Shown here one piece after another: positions 26,844 to 35,542 of a DNA stretch of 64,000 nt. The notes beneath the pieces were generated by a model. The model had not been told where the DNA came from. It ran no database searches and was given only the letters and a program-made list of their open reading frames with translations. Each line of letters opens with the position of its first letter. Positions within the stretch are counted from its first letter, which is position 1. This stretch comes from an uncultured Neomegalonema sp. (lineage in GTDB: Bacteria; Pseudomonadota; Alphaproteobacteria; Rhodobacterales; Rhodobacteraceae). A program made the translations under genes and the position numbers. The DNA lies in NCBI GenBank assembly GCA_937911325.1, contig CALDSD010000090.1, positions 62,001-126,000 on the forward strand, given 5' to 3'.

Positions 26844-27899
26844 GTGAAGTTCACGAGCGACAATGCGTCCGGCGTGGCGCCTGAGATCATGGCGGCGCTG
26901 TCGGCGGCCAATGACGGAGCCGCCGGAGCCTATGGCGGCGACCCTTGGACCGATCGGACGACGGCGCTGATCCAAGAAACCTTTGAACACGAGGATGCGG
27001 CTGTTTTTCTCGTCGCGACTGGGTCGGCGGCGAACGCTCTAGCGCTTTCCGCGGTAACGCCGGTATGGGGCTCGATCCTGTGTCATCGCCAAGCCCATGT
27101 CGAAGAGGACGAGTGTGGGGCGCCGGAGTTTTACATCGGCGGCGGCAAACTCGCGTTGCTTGACGGCGATGACGCCAAGATCTCGGCGAATGTGCTCACC
27201 GAGGCGCTCCGGAAGGGCGGCGGGCACGGCGTCCACAGCCATCAGCCTCGCGTCCTCTCGCTGACGCAGGCGACTGAGGCCGGGGCGCTGTATTCAGCGG
27301 ATGAAGTCGCCGAGCTGGCCGGTATCGCCCACGGCGCCGGGCTTCGTGTTCACATGGACGGCACGCGTTTCTCCAACGCGATCGCTCGGACGAACCATTC
27401 GCCGGCGGAGATGTCGTGGAAAGCGGGTGTCGACATTCTCTGTCTGGGCGCCACGAAATGCGGTGCGATGGCGGCCGAGGCGGTTGTCGTCTTCGACCCA
27501 GGGCTCGCCGATGAGATCGCCTATCGCCGCAAGCGCGGTGGGCATCTGTTCTCGAAGATGCGGTTCGTGTCCGCGCAGATGGAGGCGTGGCTGAAAGACG
27601 GTCTATGGCTGCGCTTGGCCGGGCGCGCCAACGCGATGGCCGATCGCTTGGCCGAGGGGCTGCGGCAGATCCCGTCGATGCGTCTCGCGCATCCGGTCGA
27701 GGCGAACATGATGTTCGTCGAGATGGAGGCCCGGACGCATCAGGCCCTTAGAGCCGCCGGAGCCGACTACTATCTTGAGCCGGCGTGGCAGGACGAAGAC
27801 GCCTCCGAAGGTCGGGTCCAGGCCCGTCTTGTTTGTTCGTTTGCGACGACCCCAGAGCAGGTCGACGAATTCCTAGAAAAGGCGCAGGCGGCTCAATAG
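26844..27899 (+). CDS. ltaE: Low-specificity L-threonine aldolase
   Basis: 351-residue PLP enzyme of the beta-eliminating lyase/threonine-aldolase group, cleaving threonine to glycine and acetaldehyde. The N-terminus FTSDNASGVAPEIMAAL is typical; the cofactor lysine is Lys205 in LCLGATKCGAMAAEAVV, and HMDGTRFSNAI gives the Asp that contacts the pyridine ring. It uses a GTG start at 26844, behind a GGGATAAAG-like weak site. It follows the YcgN gene by 30 bases and converges with hslO, which ends one base away. Confidence 0.92.
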   Translation: MKFTSDNASGVAPEIMAALSAANDGAAGAYGGDPWTDRTTALIQETFEHEDAAVFLVATGSAANALALSAVTPVWGSILCHRQAHVEEDECGAPEFYIGGGKLALLDGDDAKISANVLTEALRKGGGHGVHSHQPRVLSLTQATEAGALYSADEVAELAGIAHGAGLRVHMDGTRFSNAIARTNHSPAEMSWKAGVDILCLGATKCGAMAAEAVVVFDPGLADEIAYRRKRGGHLFSKMRFVSAQMEAWLKDGLWLRLAGRANAMADRLAEGLRQIPSMRLAHPVEANMMFVEMEARTHQALRAAGADYYLEPAWQDEDASEGRVQARLVCSFATTPEQVDEFLEKAQAAQ

Positions 27900-27900
27900 C

Positions 27901-28950
27901 TTAGCCTGCGCGCGATAGGTTTTGCGCAGCGAGGCGGTCAGCCAGCATCTCTTCAAGGTCGAAGCGGTACTGCGCGCCGCAGAACTGACAATCCGCAACG
28001 ATCTCACCGTCTTCTGTGACCATGTCTTGCACGGTTGTCTCAGGGTAGCCGGCCATCAGCGAGACGACCTTCTCCCTGCTGCACGTACAGCCGAAGACAA
28101 CCGTTTGCGCGGGGTAGACGCGCGGCTGCTCCTCGTGGAAGAGGCGGATGAGCAAACGCTCCGGCGTGACATGAGGGCCGATCAGCTCCATCGTCTCGAC
28201 AGTATCGAGCAACATGTTGGCCCGTCGCCAATTGTCGGGCTGATCTCCCATGTCGGCGATGTCCTGCGCCGACAGCAACCCGTCCCCCCCCGAGGGCGCA
28301 TCCGGCGGGGTCGCGCCTTCGCCGAAATCGGGCAGATGCTGCAGCATCACGCCGCCGGCGCGCCAACGGGGGCTCTCGCCTGGGGCCGCTGTTTGCCCCA
28401 GGGACAGCTGAAATCGGGTCGCGGTCTGGACCGATTGCGCAAAATAGGTTTCGGCGCAGCTCGCCAATCCGCCGCCGACCAGAGGGGTCAGACCCTGGTA
28501 GGGCGTCGTGTGCTTGCCTTGATCGATCGTCATCGCCATCAGACCTTCGCCCAGAAGCGAGAACGGGTCCGAAGCAACCTCCGGCACGCGGTCGGCGTCG
28601 AATTGCGCGTAAGCGCGCAGCCGAGCCGGCTCGCCTTCCTCTTGAGGCGCGAAGTAGTCGGTGGCGATCATCGAGACCGCCCCATCCCCCTTGGCCTGCA
28701 AAGAGAAACGCTGACGCAGTTTCATTGATCGGCCAATCAGTGCCGTTATCAGCACCGCTTCGCCGACAAGCGCGCTTACGGGCCCAGGGTAGCGGTGCTG
28801 GTCCAGTATCTGGTTGAGCGTCTTGTCCAGGCGCACCACGCCGCCGCGCAGGTCTAAACGGTCCAATTGAAAGGGGAGGATCGCATCATCCCCTCCGCTC
28901 GCGCCTGGGGTCTCTCCCATGGCGGAGCCGGTCTCTTCAGTCGTGGTCAT
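27901..28950 (-). CDS. hslO: Redox-regulated chaperone Hsp33
   Basis: Cytoplasmic 349-residue holdase activated by oxidation. The zinc-binding C-terminal cysteines are visible as FGCTCSREKV and DCQFCGAQYRF (CxC and CxxC), the redox switch of the family. It is longer than E. coli Hsp33 (292) because of an N-terminal acidic tail and a Ser/Gly/Pro-rich insert near residue 220. The stop is one base from the convergent threonine-aldolase stop; it lies downstream of argF on the same strand by about 40 bases. Confidence 0.95.
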   Translation of the reverse strand: MTTTEETGSAMGETPGASGGDDAILPFQLDRLDLRGGVVRLDKTLNQILDQHRYPGPVSALVGEAVLITALIGRSMKLRQRFSLQAKGDGAVSMIATDYFAPQEEGEPARLRAYAQFDADRVPEVASDPFSLLGEGLMAMTIDQGKHTTPYQGLTPLVGGGLASCAETYFAQSVQTATRFQLSLGQTAAPGESPRWRAGGVMLQHLPDFGEGATPPDAPSGGDGLLSAQDIADMGDQPDNWRRANMLLDTVETMELIGPHVTPERLLIRLFHEEQPRVYPAQTVVFGCTCSREKVVSLMAGYPETTVQDMVTEDGEIVADCQFCGAQYRFDLEEMLADRLAAQNLSRAG

Positions 28951-28992
28951 TGCTCTCTCCAGCTAGCGCCGGCTAGCGGTCTTCATCGTCCT

Positions 28993-29967
28993 TCAGATAA
29001 GACCCAGGCACCAGAGTAGAATACCCTTCTGGACGTGAAGCCGGTTTTCCGCCTCGTCGAAGATCACCGACTGCGGGCCGTCCATCACCTCCGCCGTCGC
29101 CTCCTCGCCGCGATGGGCTGGCAGACAGTGCATGAAGAGAGCGTCCGGTTTGGCGTGCGCCATCAACTCGGCGTCGACTTGGTAAGACCTCAGAAGATTG
29201 TGGCGGCGTTCGCGCACATTGTCCGGGTCGTTCATCGAAAGCCAGGTGTCGGTGACCACCGCGTCCGCGCCGGCGACGGCCTCCCGCACGTTCTCGGTGA
29301 TCGTAAGATTGGCCCCAGCCGCACGCGCCGCCGACAGGATCTCGTCGTCAGGGCGCAGACTTTCAGGGCAGGCGATCGTAATCTCGAAGTCGAAAGCGGT
29401 GGCCGCCTGCACCCAGGTCGCCGCGACGTTGTTGCCGTCTCCGGTCCAGGCGATCTTGCGCTTGGTGATCGGCCCGCGGTGTTCCTCGAAAGTCAGGATG
29501 TCCGCCATGATCTGGCAGGGATGCGAGTGATCGGTGAGACCGTTGATCACAGGAATATCAGCGTTTTCAGCGAGTTCGCGAACATCTGCAGGATCAAAGG
29601 TTCGGATCATGATCGCATCGACGTAGCGTGACAGCACCTTGGCGGTGTCGGCGATGGTTTCGCCGCGACCCAGCTGCAGATCTGCGCCGTTCATGACCAT
29701 CGTCCGGCCCCCGAGTTGCCGGGTTCCCACATCGAACGAGACGCGTGTCCGCGTCGACGGCTTGGCGAAGACCATCGCCAACACATGGCCGTCAAGCGGC
29801 GCGTCGGGATCCGGCGCGCCCTTTGGCATGCCGGCGCGTCGCGCTTTGAGTTCGGAACTGACGTCGAGGATCCGGCGCAGGTCCGCGGCCGGGATCTCGT
29901 CGAGTTCGAGAAAGTGACGGGTCTGGCCCGCGAGCGTCGTCGCGGTATCTATATCGAACGCGTTCAT
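28993..29967 (-). CDS. argF: Ornithine carbamoyltransferase
   Basis: 324-residue cytoplasmic enzyme that makes citrulline from ornithine and carbamoyl phosphate in arginine synthesis. The carbamoyl-phosphate motif STRTR is at residues 71-75; the ornithine-binding motif [11 protein letters not shown] near the C-terminus contains the catalytic cysteine. ATG 29967 is preceded by AAGGA; the longer reading adds 20 basic residues without homology. It follows argD by 43 bases. Confidence 0.97.
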   Translation of the reverse strand: MNAFDIDTATTLAGQTRHFLELDEIPAADLRRILDVSSELKARRAGMPKGAPDPDAPLDGHVLAMVFAKPSTRTRVSFDVGTRQLGGRTMVMNGADLQLGRGETIADTAKVLSRYVDAIMIRTFDPADVRELAENADIPVINGLTDHSHPCQIMADILTFEEHRGPITKRKIAWTGDGNNVAATWVQAATAFDFEITIACPESLRPDDEILSAARAAGANLTITENVREAVAGADAVVTDTWLSMNDPDNVRERRHNLLRSYQVDAELMAHAKPDALFMHCLPAHRGEEATAEVMDGPQSVIFDEAENRLHVQKGILLWCLGLI

Positions 29968-30010
29968 CGGGCGTTCCTTCTGTCGTCTCAGAGTAGGGAT
30001 GTGGCGGCCC

Positions 30011-31198
30011 TTAAGCCGCCTTCTCACCGCTTTCGAGCGATGTTGCGGCGGCTTCGAGACGTCGGAGCGCCTCGTCGATCTCCGCTTGCTCGATGATCAG
30101 CGGCGGCAGGATGCGAACCACATTGTCGCCAGCGGGAACCAGCAAGAGCCCCCTCTCGCGGGCGGAGTTCACGACGTCCATATTCGCCGTTTTGCACTTC
30201 AAGCCGAGCATCAAACCCTCGCCGCGCACGTGCTCGAAAACGTCCGGATGGGCCGCGACGAGACCTTCCAAACCTTGACGCAAAGCCCCTGATACGCGGG
30301 AGACGTGCTCCAGAAAGCCTGGCGCAATCATGATCTCCATGACCTTCGACGCCACCGCCATCGCCAGCGGATTGCCGCCGTAAGTCGTGCCATGGGTCCC
30401 GGCTGTCATGCCGGCTGCGGCTGTCTCGGTCGCCAGGAACGCGCCGACGGGAAAACCGCCGCCAATGCCTTTCGCAACAGCCATGAGGTCGGGTTCGATG
30501 CCTGACCACTCGTGGGCGAAGAGCTTGCCCGTGCGGCCCATGCCGCATTGGATCTCGTCAAAGATCAGCAACACGCCATGATCGTCGCACAGCTCGCGCA
30601 GGCCTTTCAGGCACTGGGCAGGAACCGGGACGATGCCGCCTTCGCCTTGAACGGGCTCGATCACCACCGCTGCCGTTTCGGGGCCGATCGCCGCCTTTAG
30701 CGCTTCGTGATCGCCAAAGGGCACGCGGTCGAAACACTCCGGCATTGGGCCGAAACCGTTCACCAGCTTGTCTTGCCCGGCCGCCGCGATGGTGAACATC
30801 GTCCGTCCGTGGAACGAGCCTTCGAAGGTGACAAACCGGGTGCGCTCTGGCGAGCCGTTGTGGCTATGGAATTTGCGGGCCGCCTTCAGGCAGCCCTCCA
30901 TCGCCTCAGCGCCGGAGTTGGTGAAGAACACGGTGTCCGCGAACGTATGCTCTATGAGCAGCTCCGCGAGCTTCTCCTGCCCGGGAACGCGGTAAAGGTT
31001 GGAGGTGTGCCAAAGTCGTCGCGCCTGATCGCTCAGCGCCTCGACCAGCGCCGGATGCGCATGTCCGAGCGCATTCACGGCGATGCCAGCCCCGAAATCG
31101 AGGTAGCGATCGCCCTTGTCGTCAATCAGCCAGCAGCCCTCGCCCCTCTCGAAAGACAAAGGCGCGCGAGCGTAGGTCGGCATCACCGGTGAGATCAC
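30011..31198 (-). CDS. argD: Acetylornithine / succinyldiaminopimelate aminotransferase
   Basis: 395-residue PLP aminotransferase of arginine (and possibly lysine) synthesis. [18 protein letters not shown] contains the cofactor-binding Asp, and [14 protein letters not shown] contains the Schiff-base lysine. I chose the GTG at 31198 (start [14 protein letters not shown]), which has GGAGG 7 bases upstream; an ATG five codons later is an alternative. It is upstream of argF in one operon. The roughly 200-base leader to the next gene contains a hairpin and three TTTTGGAG copies. Confidence 0.93.
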   Translation of the reverse strand: MISPVMPTYARAPLSFERGEGCWLIDDKGDRYLDFGAGIAVNALGHAHPALVEALSDQARRLWHTSNLYRVPGQEKLAELLIEHTFADTVFFTNSGAEAMEGCLKAARKFHSHNGSPERTRFVTFEGSFHGRTMFTIAAAGQDKLVNGFGPMPECFDRVPFGDHEALKAAIGPETAAVVIEPVQGEGGIVPVPAQCLKGLRELCDDHGVLLIFDEIQCGMGRTGKLFAHEWSGIEPDLMAVAKGIGGGFPVGAFLATETAAAGMTAGTHGTTYGGNPLAMAVASKVMEIMIAPGFLEHVSRVSGALRQGLEGLVAAHPDVFEHVRGEGLMLGLKCKTANMDVVNSARERGLLLVPAGDNVVRILPPLIIEQAEIDEALRRLEAAATSLESGEKAA

Positions 31199-31406
31199 GG
31201 CACGGCCTCCAAAATACCAAGGCCCTCGCCCAGCGGCGCTGGGCGGGGCTATTCCCGAATGGTCTCCTCGTTGAAGGGCTTGCCCAATATCGATGGGAAC
31301 GCCTCCAAAACAAGACGCCCCATCTCCAAGCTCGGCAAAACCAAAGCTCAGCACTGGGGCGCTCCAAAACTATTCCCCGCACTTTCCGAGTTGTCAACGA
31401 ATGGCG

Positions 31407-32261
31407 TCAACTCTGCAGTTTGTAGCCAATTTTGAACAATCGCCAGCAGAGCGCCCACATCGCGATGTTTGCAGCGATTATGACCAGCGCTCCGACCCAT
31501 GGTTCGCTGTCAGATACGCCCAAGGCCCCATACCTGAAGCCGTCGATGAGGTAAAAGAAGGGGTTATAGCGCAGCAGCGCCGCCATTGCCGGCGGCAGCG
31601 CCTCGATCGAGTAGAAGGTGCCCGAAAGAAAACTGAGCGGCGTGACGACGAAGTTCGTCACAGCGGCCATATGATCAAACTTGTCCGCCCAGATCCCGCC
31701 GGCGAGGCCGATCAACGACAGCAACAAAGCGCCTGAACATACGAAAAAGAGCGCCCAGAGCGGCTCGGCCAGGCCGACGCCCGCGGCGGGAAACAGCACA
31801 GCCCCGGCGAGAACCGCGACCAACACGCCTCGGACTGCGCCGCCGATCGCGATCCCGAAGGTCAGTTCACCGGCAGACAGAGGCGGCATCAGGGTGTCGA
31901 CGATGTTGCCCTGCACTTTGGCGATGATCATCGACGAGGACGTGTTGGCGAACGCATTCTGGATGACCGTCATCATCACGATGCCCGGCGCCAAAAAGGC
32001 GATAAAGGGGGTTCCCAAGACCTCGCCGCGCCGGTCGGCCAAGGCGAGAGAGAACACAAACAAGAACAGCGCCGCTGTCGCAATGGGCGCAAGCAGCGTC
32101 TGCGTGTAGACGGTCAGGAAACGCAAAACCTCGCGCTTCAGCAGCGTTTGGACGCCGAGGACATTTGTGTGTCCAAATCGCCTGACGCCCATTTTGTGTG
32201 GGACTGAGCCCGGTCCGGTTGCATCGGCAGGCGCGGCTTGATCTCTCAATTCAGCTTTCAT
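31407..32261 (-). CDS. ABC-2 type transporter permease
   Basis: 284-residue integral membrane protein with six hydrophobic segments and the ABC-2 signature region PLSFLSGTFYSIEALPPAM, as in exporters of polysaccharide or drugs and in NodJ-type proteins. It has a roughly 40-residue cytoplasmic N-terminus. No ATPase gene of matching type lies next to it in this window, so its partner is either distant or encoded outside. Substrate unknown. Confidence 0.8.
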   Translation of the reverse strand: MKAELRDQAAPADATGPGSVPHKMGVRRFGHTNVLGVQTLLKREVLRFLTVYTQTLLAPIATAALFLFVFSLALADRRGEVLGTPFIAFLAPGIVMMTVIQNAFANTSSSMIIAKVQGNIVDTLMPPLSAGELTFGIAIGGAVRGVLVAVLAGAVLFPAAGVGLAEPLWALFFVCSGALLLSLIGLAGGIWADKFDHMAAVTNFVVTPLSFLSGTFYSIEALPPAMAALLRYNPFFYLIDGFRYGALGVSDSEPWVGALVIIAANIAMWALCWRLFKIGYKLQS

Positions 32262-32509
32262 CCAGATCGCGTCTCGCGGTCAGAGCAACGACGCCTGGCG
32301 GGTCTGGCGGCGCCTAAATCTCGACTTTTGGCGCCCCAAAGCAATCGGCCCGATTGTCCCGGCGGTCGCAAGTTGCTAAAGGGTGCTATGCGTTCCTGAA
32401 CCGAGAGGCAACAGGTAGGGGAACCGGTTTTGCATCGGGGCCCGTTGGGGCTTGTCGTCATCAGAGTGACAAACGCGGATTTTGGACTATTTATTCTGGG
32501 GAGACCTTC

Positions 32510-33070
32510 ATGTCCTGGACCGACGAACGCGTCGAGAAGCTGAAAGAGCTTTGGGCCGAAGGACTAACAGCCAGCCAGATCGCGAAAGCGCTCGGTGGTG
32601 TGAGCCGCAACGCCGTTATTGGTAAAGTCCATCGACTTGGGCTGTCCAACCGTACGCAAATGGGAAAAACGACAACTGTGGAAATAAACGAACCTGCAAC
32701 GCCGCCCAAGCCGGAGCCGACCGCTCCGCGAGCGGTCGAGCCTGAGACCCCTGCGCCAGCTCCCTCGGCTCGGGCGACCGCCGCCGAGGCCGAGATTGCG
32801 CCCGAAGTCGTCGAACAGGCTCCGAACCCGCTTGCTGTTCTTGCGGCGGAAGTCGAGCGCAGCGCGCGTAAGCTGACGCTGCTGGAGCTCAACGAGCGGA
32901 CGTGCAAGTGGCCGATTGGCGATCCGAGCACGGACGATTTCTATTTTTGCGGCCTGCCATGCGCGCCAGACAAGCCGTATTGCGAAGCGCATGTGGCCGT
33001 CGCCTATCAGCCGATGTCGTCCCGCCGGGATCGCGACCGCGATCGGGGTCGCCGCGCCGCTACCGCATAA
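32510..33070 (+). CDS. gcrA: GcrA-family cell-cycle regulator
   Basis: 186-residue DNA-binding regulator that in Caulobacter works with sigma-70 RNA polymerase at CcrM-methylated GANTC promoters. The N-terminus MSWTDERVEKLKELWAEGLT and SRNAVIGKVHRLGLS are diagnostic; the C-terminal zinc-like region has CKWPIGDP and CGLPCAPDKPYCEAH, and the middle is Pro/Ala-rich linker. ATG 32510 follows GGGGAG by 6 bases; the longer frame upstream is rejected. It is convergent with phoB. Confidence 0.95.
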   Translation: MSWTDERVEKLKELWAEGLTASQIAKALGGVSRNAVIGKVHRLGLSNRTQMGKTTTVEINEPATPPKPEPTAPRAVEPETPAPAPSARATAAEAEIAPEVVEQAPNPLAVLAAEVERSARKLTLLELNERTCKWPIGDPSTDDFYFCGLPCAPDKPYCEAHVAVAYQPMSSRRDRDRDRGRRAATA

Positions 33071-33091
33071 TCTTCAGGCCGAAATCAAGAG

Positions 33092-33121
33092 CGGACGCCG
33101 TCTAAACGGCGGCGTCCGTTT
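33092..33121 (+). terminator. Hairpin between gcrA and phoB, probable terminator
   Basis: CGGACGCCG (33092-33100) pairs with CGGCGTCCG (33110-33118) around a 9-base loop, followed by a weak GTTTC tract. It lies between two convergent genes and overlaps the phoB end, so it may serve both. Confidence 0.6.
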
Positions 33122-33839
33122 CATCGTCGCGCTGCGGCTCGCGACCTGAGCTGTAGGTCTCGTCAAGCGCGTAGCCGGCGGCGCGGACGGTCCGGATCGG
33201 ATCGCGATCGGTCGATCTGTTGAGCGCCTTGCGCAAGCGGCCGACATGCACGTCGACCGTTCGCGCTTCGACATAGACGTCGCGGCCCCACACAAGGTCG
33301 AGCTACTGCTCGCGGCTGTAAACGCGCCCTGGCCGTTGGAGCAGACAGTCGAGGAGCCGGAATTCGGTCGGGCCGACATGGATCTCTCGGTCGGCTCGGC
33401 GGACGCGCCGGGTCTCTCGATCAAGAATGATATCGCCAAACGTCGCGATATCGCCTGAGAGCGTCGGCCGCGAACGACGAAGAACAGCGCGGACCCGCGC
33501 GAGCAGCTCGGTCATTGAGAACGGCTTTGTCAGGTAGTCGTCCGCGCCGGTGTCCAGACCGCGGATCCGATCCTCCTCTTCGCCGCGCGCCGTCAGCATG
33601 ATGATGGGAATGTCGCGCATTTCCGCGCGCGCCCGGACCTGTCGACAGATCTCGATCCCCGATACATGGGGCAGCATCCAATCCAGCAACAACAGATCCG
33701 GCTTTTCGTCCTTAAGGGCGTCCAGCGTCTCTTCGCCGTTCCGGCAGAGGGTCACTTCAAAACCCTCTCGCGTCAGATTGTACTCCAACAGCGCGCAGAG
33801 CGCCTCTTCATCCTCAGTAACCAAGATACGTGCGGCCAT
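33102..33839 (-). pseudogene. phoB: phoB phosphate response regulator with in-frame TAG at codon 179
   Basis: OmpR-type response regulator of the phosphate regulon. The receiver domain is intact: the phospho-acceptor is Asp53 in LLLLDWMLP and the conserved Lys105 lies in LTKPFSM. After residue 178 (GRVYSREQ) a TAG codon at 33303-33305 interrupts the frame. The same frame then continues LDLVWGRDVYVEARTVD to a normal stop, 245 codons in all, as expected for PhoB, where a leucine normally stands at the TAG. The winged-helix recognition part, including RTVDVHVGRLRKAL, follows the stop and would be lost. Possible readings are recent loss, readthrough or sequence error. phoU starts 20 bases upstream on the same strand; phoB is the last gene of the operon. 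Confidence 0.9.
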
Positions 33840-33858
33840 ATTCCTGATCTCCGTTCAA

Positions 33859-34602
33859 CTAAACGGTTTCGCGATCCGTTAGACTGTCGACTTCGGGAAG
33901 TGGAAAGAGAGGGTCGCCTTTCGGGCGGTCGTCGCTGAGCGGCTGTCCGATGACGACGTAATACGTCATCTCCGCGATAAAGGTGGCGTGATCGCCGATC
34001 CTTTCGAGGTTCTTCGCAACGAACATCAGATGCGCTCCGTGGCTAACTGCGCCGCGTTCGCGGGTCATCAGGTCGATCAACTCTCGAAACAGGCTGTTGT
34101 ACAGCTCGTCGATCTCGACGTCGCGCCGCCAAACGTTCACAGCTGCAGCGGTGTCTCGCGCGCCGTAAGCGTCGAGCACATCCGAAAGCTGCGTCTGTGC
34201 GAGCTGCCCCATGCCAAGGATCGAGTTGTTCAAGCGCTCGCCGCCAATCGCCGCGAGATCCGTCTCCGACATCGGGCTCACGCGCTTTGCGATGCTCTTG
34301 GAGAGATCGCCGATCCGCTCCAATGTCGACGCGATCTTCAGGGCGGCTATGGTTTCTCTTAGATCCTGAGCAAGGGGCTGCCGTAGCGCCAGGGTGCGCA
34401 CGGCGAGTTCTTCGAGAGCTATCTCCCGCTGATCCAGCTCCAGATCCTTTGTGATGACACGCCGAGCGAGCGGCAGATCGCGTCGGCGAACCGCATCCAA
34501 AGACTCAGAAAGCTGCTCTTCTGCCAGACCGCCCATCTCCGACAGCCGCGCCCGCAATTCCTGCAGATCGGACTCGAAGGCGCTGACGATGTGTGGCGCC
34601 AT
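33859..34602 (-). CDS. phoU: Phosphate transport regulator PhoU
   Basis: 247-residue cytoplasmic protein with two three-helix PhoU repeats; each contains a metal-binding ExxxD-like segment, for example RIGDLSKSIAKR and RIGDHATFIAEM. PhoU links the Pst transporter to the PhoR kinase and keeps the regulon off in high phosphate. Intact here, between pstB (67 bases upstream) and phoB (20 bases downstream). Confidence 0.96.
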   Translation of the reverse strand: MAPHIVSAFESDLQELRARLSEMGGLAEEQLSESLDAVRRRDLPLARRVITKDLELDQREIALEELAVRTLALRQPLAQDLRETIAALKIASTLERIGDLSKSIAKRVSPMSETDLAAIGGERLNNSILGMGQLAQTQLSDVLDAYGARDTAAAVNVWRRDVEIDELYNSLFRELIDLMTRERGAVSHGAHLMFVAKNLERIGDHATFIAEMTYYVVIGQPLSDDRPKGDPLFPLPEVDSLTDRETV

Positions 34603-34668
34603 ACCTCTGCCTCAACAGAATTCCCAAACAGCCAGACCGAACTGGCTTCATGTCTATACCACTATAGA

Positions 34669-35487
34669 TCAGCCAAAGCGCCCAGTAATGTAATCCTGAG
34701 TGCGCTGATCCGTCGGGTTGGTGAAGATTTTCGACGTATCATCGTACTCGACCAGGATGCCAAGATGGAAGAACGCCGTTTTCTGGCTGACGCGCGCGGC
34801 TTGCTGCATTGAGTGTGTGACGATCACGATCGAGTAGTTTTCGCGCAATTCGTCGATCAGCTCTTCGATCTTCGCGGTCGCGATCGGATCGAGGGCCGAA
34901 GCCGGCTCGTCCATCAGCAGGACCTCAGGTGCTGTGGCGATCGCACGGGCGATGCACAGGCGCTGCTGCTGACCACCCGAGAGGCCCGTACCGGGTTGAT
35001 CGAGGCGATCCTTAACCTCGTCCCACATCGCCGCGCGACGCAGCGAGCTTTCGACGATCACATCCAGATCCGCTTTGTTGGCGACGAGGCCGTGGATCCG
35101 CGGACCGTAGGCGACGTTGTCATAGATCGACTTTGGGAACGGGTTCGGTTTTTGGAACACCATGCCGACGCGGGCGCGCAACTGCACAGGGTCGATGTTC
35201 TTATCGTAGATGTTCTGACCGTCGAGCTCGATCGTCCCGGTGATGCGCGCCACGTCGATCGTGTCGTTCATGCGGTTCAGACAGCGCAGAAACGTCGACT
35301 TGCCGCAGCCGGACGGCCCGATGAAGGCCGTGACCGTCTTGTCGAGAATGTCGATCGAGACATCCTTGATGGCGTGCGCGTCGCCGTAATAGACGTTGAC
35401 GCCCTTGCCGACCATCTTCACGGCTGCGTTCGGGTCTGCGCCGCCGCCGGAGGCGACCGGGGTGGTTGTCTCGACTTGATCAGACAT
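34669..35487 (-). CDS. pstB: Phosphate ABC transporter ATPase
   Basis: 272-residue ATPase of the high-affinity phosphate importer. Walker A GPSGCGKS, signature [16 protein letters not shown], Walker [13 protein letters not shown] and switch histidine VTHSMQQ are all present. It ends with DYITGRFG, typical of PstB. Cytoplasmic face of the inner membrane with PstC and PstA; lies between pstA and phoU. Confidence 0.97.
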   Translation of the reverse strand: MSDQVETTTPVASGGGADPNAAVKMVGKGVNVYYGDAHAIKDVSIDILDKTVTAFIGPSGCGKSTFLRCLNRMNDTIDVARITGTIELDGQNIYDKNIDPVQLRARVGMVFQKPNPFPKSIYDNVAYGPRIHGLVANKADLDVIVESSLRRAAMWDEVKDRLDQPGTGLSGGQQQRLCIARAIATAPEVLLMDEPASALDPIATAKIEELIDELRENYSIVIVTHSMQQAARVSQKTAFFHLGILVEYDDTSKIFTNPTDQRTQDYITGRFG

Positions 35488-35542
35488 TCTGAGCGATCCT
35501 TTCCAGAAACCGGTCCAGGGTCTTGAGCTCGGAGCTCACAAC

